Positions 5,413 to 7,433 of a DNA stretch of 7,433 nt are shown piece after piece; position 1 is the stretch's first letter; each line of letters begins with the position of its first letter. Under the pieces are notes generated by a model that had not been told where the DNA came from, did not search any database, and saw nothing but the letters and a program-made list of their open reading frames with translations. The translations under genes were made by a program, and so were the position numbers. Origin of the DNA: Anaerolineales bacterium (GTDB taxonomy: Bacteria > Chloroflexota > Anaerolineae > Anaerolineales > E44-bin32). The DNA lies in the NCBI GenBank assembly GCA_023250385.1, contig JAHFAU010000197.1:1-7433 (forward strand), in the 5' to 3' direction.

Positions 5413-7095
5413 ATGGAAAATTTCATTTTCGGCACTCTCGCGACCGACGAGCTCAAGCTCATTTACCATCGCACTTCGCGCAGCGGATTGCAGCATGGCG
5501 CGCGGCTGGACCCCCTAGATCCGGTACCCGATCAGCCGGTGTCGCTACTGGTGACGAATGCACCGGATTTCCCGGTCGAGTCGGTTGTGTGCTACTACAC
5601 TTTGGATGGGAGCGAACCCCGGGGGTCCAAAGGACTGGTTTCGAACGGATCAGTTATCGAACTGCACCGGTCAGACGCCATTTGGGATACGTTTCTGTGG
5701 GGCTACTGCGGCCGCTGGCGAGCGCAACTGCCGCCTCAGCCCGAAGGCACTCTCGTGCGCTATCGGATTGGTGCCTGGCGGGACGTCGGCCCGGAAACTT
5801 TCGCCGATTGGCCGGACGTCAAAGCCACCACCGATCGGGCAGCCGAAGCCTACTTCCATGGCCGGCCGCTGAACAGCACTTGGGTGGGCGACCCCCAGAC
5901 CGGATCGACCTTCAGCTATTCGGTCGATCGCTTGGCTCCTCCCCGGTGGGCTCGGGAGGCCGTCTTCTACCAGCTATTTGTCGATCGGTTCTTCCCCGGA
6001 CGGGGACAGGAATGGCTGCAGACCTCCGACCTGCACGGTTTCTTCGGAGGCACACTGTGGGGCGTGCTCGAGAAACTGGACCATATCGCCGAGCTGGGGG
6101 CCACCGCGATTTGGCTCAGCCCGGTCTTTCCGAGTCCCACTACCCACGGCTACGACACGACCGACTACCTGACCGTCGAACCCCGGCTGGGGGGTGAGCA
6201 AGCGTTGCGGGACCTGGTTGGCGCGGCCCACGAGCGCGGAATCCGAATCATCCTAGATCTGGTGTGCAATCACGTCTCCGATCGGCATCCGCTGTTCGTT
6301 GAGGCCCTTACCGACTCCCGCAGCCGATACCGCGAGTGGTTCAGCTTCGATGATTCCGAGGTGGGTTACCGGTCTTTCTTCGGGGTGCGGACGATGCCTC
6401 AGCTTAACCTGGCCAACCCAGAGGCCCAGGCCTGGATGACCGATATCGCACGGTACTGGCTGAGGGAGTTTGGGGTCGACGGTTACCGGCTCGATCATGC
6501 CAATGGCCCTGGCCCCAGCTACTGGTCTGAGTTTTGGGCCGCCTGTAAATCGGAGAACCCAGATTGTTTTTGCTTCGGCGAGATCGTTGAGCCGGTCGAT
6601 ATCATTCGCCGCTACACCGGTAGGCTGGATGGGATTCTGGATTTCATACTGGCCGATGGAATGCGGCGGGCCTTCGGTGGCCGCCAATTGCCTCGGCCCA
6701 GCTTCGACCAGTTCTTGCAGCAGCATCTCTCCCACTTTGAGCCCGGATTTCTGGCGCTGACCTTCATCGACAACCATGATATGGATCGGTTCCTCTACCT
6801 GGCAGGCGGCGACAAACAAATCCTGCGGCAGGTCGCCAGCCTGCAAATGCGGCTTCCGGGACCTCCGATCATCTACTACGGAACTGAGGTAGGGATGAGC
6901 CAGACTGCGGGCAAATCCAGTCGGGCCGGGTTGGAAGCCAGCCGGGCGGCCATGCTGTGGGACGGTCAGCAGGACAGGGAGCTATTCACGTACTATCAGG
7001 GGCTGATCCGGGCCCGGCAGGAGGCGTTACCCTGGGCCGTCAGCACCTCGGCCCCGTTCGAGATAAGCACGGCATTGGACCCGTCTGCCGACTGA
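5413..7095 (+). CDS. GH13 alpha-glucan hydrolase, neopullulanase/cyclomaltodextrinase-like, without C-terminal beta domain
   Basis: A 560-residue glycoside hydrolase family 13 enzyme that would cleave alpha-1,4 (possibly alpha-1,6) bonds in maltodextrins. There is no signal peptide, so it should act in the cytoplasm on imported sugars. An N-terminal beta domain (about 1-175) contains YYTLDGSEP at 61-69. The catalytic barrel starts near residue 182 (EAVFYQLFVDRF). Conserved regions are intact: HGYDTTDY from 245, DLVCNH 282-287, MPQLN 328-332 (close to the MPKLN of the neopullulanase subfamily), GYRLDHANG with nucleophile Asp361, FGEIVEP with acid/base Glu390, DNHD ending at Asp456, and PPIIYYGTEVGM from 484. 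The protein ends about 20 residues after the last barrel helix, so the usual C-terminal domain of roughly 80 residues is missing. In-frame stops at 5401 and 5407 force the start to GTG 5410 or the adjoining ATG 5413. The next gene follows after 16 bases. Exact substrate is uncertain. Confidence 0.9.
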   Translation: MENFIFGTLATDELKLIYHRTSRSGLQHGARLDPLDPVPDQPVSLLVTNAPDFPVESVVCYYTLDGSEPRGSKGLVSNGSVIELHRSDAIWDTFLWGYCGRWRAQLPPQPEGTLVRYRIGAWRDVGPETFADWPDVKATTDRAAEAYFHGRPLNSTWVGDPQTGSTFSYSVDRLAPPRWAREAVFYQLFVDRFFPGRGQEWLQTSDLHGFFGGTLWGVLEKLDHIAELGATAIWLSPVFPSPTTHGYDTTDYLTVEPRLGGEQALRDLVGAAHERGIRIILDLVCNHVSDRHPLFVEALTDSRSRYREWFSFDDSEVGYRSFFGVRTMPQLNLANPEAQAWMTDIARYWLREFGVDGYRLDHANGPGPSYWSEFWAACKSENPDCFCFGEIVEPVDIIRRYTGRLDGILDFILADGMRRAFGGRQLPRPSFDQFLQQHLSHFEPGFLALTFIDNHDMDRFLYLAGGDKQILRQVASLQMRLPGPPIIYYGTEVGMSQTAGKSSRAGLEASRAAMLWDGQQDRELFTYYQGLIRARQEALPWAVSTSAPFEISTALDPSAD

Positions 7096-7098
7096 CTC

Positions 7099-7104
7099 AG
7101 GAGA
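7099..7104 (+). promoter_or_regulatory. Ribosome-binding site of the GH57 gene
   Basis: AGGAGA lies seven bases before the ATG at 7112, inside the 16-base gap after the GH13 stop. It fixes the start of the partial gene and shows the two hydrolase genes are packed as one transcription unit. Confidence 0.7.
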
Positions 7105-7111
7105 CAAGCCG

Positions 7112-7433
7112 ATGACGAGTATCGGTCGCTCCGCAGGGCAGCTCGCGTTGATCTTGATCGCCGCGGCTTGTGGTCGAATGGATGTGGGCCCAGAAAGCAC
7201 AATGGCCGCACTACCACCGCAGAGCACAGCCCAACCCGCCGGCAGTCTACGCCCACCGCTGCAGATCGAGGACGGCAAGTTGTATCTGGCCATCCTCTGG
7301 CATCAGCACCAACCCGTGTACTTCAAAGATCCGCAGACCGGGGTCTATGAGCGGCCATGGGTGCGAGTCCACGCCGCCAAGGACTACCTCGACATGGTGG
7401 ACATGCTGGCGGCATACCCCATGGTCCACGCCA
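7112..7433 (+). CDS. GH57 glycoside hydrolase lipoprotein, N-terminal part (3' end outside window)
   Basis: An open frame of 107 codons runs off the window end. The N-terminus is a lipoprotein signal: Arg6, hydrophobic stretch 10-19 (QLALILIAAA), then Cys20 in the lipobox-like AAAC, followed by a Ser/Gln/Pro/Ala-rich spacer to about residue 49. The mature domain opens with LYLAILWHQHQPVYF at about 56-70, in which HQHQP is conserved region 1 of family GH57 (alpha-amylase, amylopullulanase and 4-alpha-glucanotransferase types). RPWVRVHAAKDYLDMVDMLA, also typical of the family, follows. It would act outside the membrane on starch- or glycogen-like glucans, feeding the importer. The lipobox has Ala rather than Leu at -3, which is acceptable but not ideal. 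The catalytic Glu and Asp lie beyond the window, so activity and subfamily cannot be judged. Confidence 0.85.
   Translation, partial: MTSIGRSAGQLALILIAAACGRMDVGPESTMAALPPQSTAQPAGSLRPPLQIEDGKLYLAILWHQHQPVYFKDPQTGVYERPWVRVHAAKDYLDMVDMLAAYPMVHA

Noticed and set aside
5589..6197. Same-strand 202-codon frame inside the GH13 gene
   Set aside because: Arg/Gly/Ser-rich low-information product in a shifted frame of a gene whose own frame carries all GH13 motifs.
6253..6846. Long antisense open frame (197 codons) opposite the GH13 gene
   Set aside because: It lies fully opposite conserved catalytic regions of the GH13 gene; long antisense frames are expected in GC-rich coding DNA. No recognisable protein features or ribosome-binding site were seen.

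Overview
The window is a GC-rich stretch with every recognisable gene on the + strand. The organism is most likely a member of Chloroflexota. The basis is the Pro/Thr/Ala-rich linker behind the lipobox of the sugar-binding lipoprotein (repeated PTA(V)P units), which is common in surface lipoproteins of that phylum, together with the style of the GH13 and GH57 enzymes. This placement is an inference from sequence style and was not tested by a search.

Layout: (1) 1-612, the 3' end of methionyl-tRNA synthetase, an unrelated housekeeping gene. (2) 613-897, an intergenic region holding a good promoter and, over the predicted transcription start, a perfect 31-bp palindrome that looks like an operator. 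(3) 898-1404, a MarR-family regulator. (4) 1499-5320, a maltose/maltodextrin-type ABC importer: binding lipoprotein (MalE-like) and two permeases (MalF-like and MalG-like, overlapping by 8 nt). No ATPase (MalK) gene is present. (5) 5413-7095, a cytoplasmic GH13 alpha-glucan hydrolase of the neopullulanase/cyclomaltodextrinase type, complete in catalytic residues but lacking the usual C-terminal beta domain. (6) 7112 to the window end, the start of a GH57 glycoside hydrolase carrying a lipoprotein signal.

The genes fit one pathway, by inference. A surface-anchored GH57 enzyme would shorten starch- or glycogen-like glucans outside the cell. The binding lipoprotein would capture the maltodextrins, MalF/MalG with an ATPase encoded elsewhere would import them, and the cytoplasmic GH13 enzyme would hydrolyse them. 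The MarR protein is the only regulator in the window and probably controls at least its own promoter. Whether it also controls the transport genes is open.

The most notable non-coding signals are the 31-bp palindrome at 852-882 and a two-hairpin arrangement at the malE/malF junction. There, a small hairpin lies exactly between the Shine-Dalgarno and the ATG of malF, and a perfect 16-bp stem covers malF codons 6-18. This could act as a structural device that sets the ratio of binding protein to permease. I found no mobile element, CRISPR array, tRNA or rRNA, and no clearly novel protein system.
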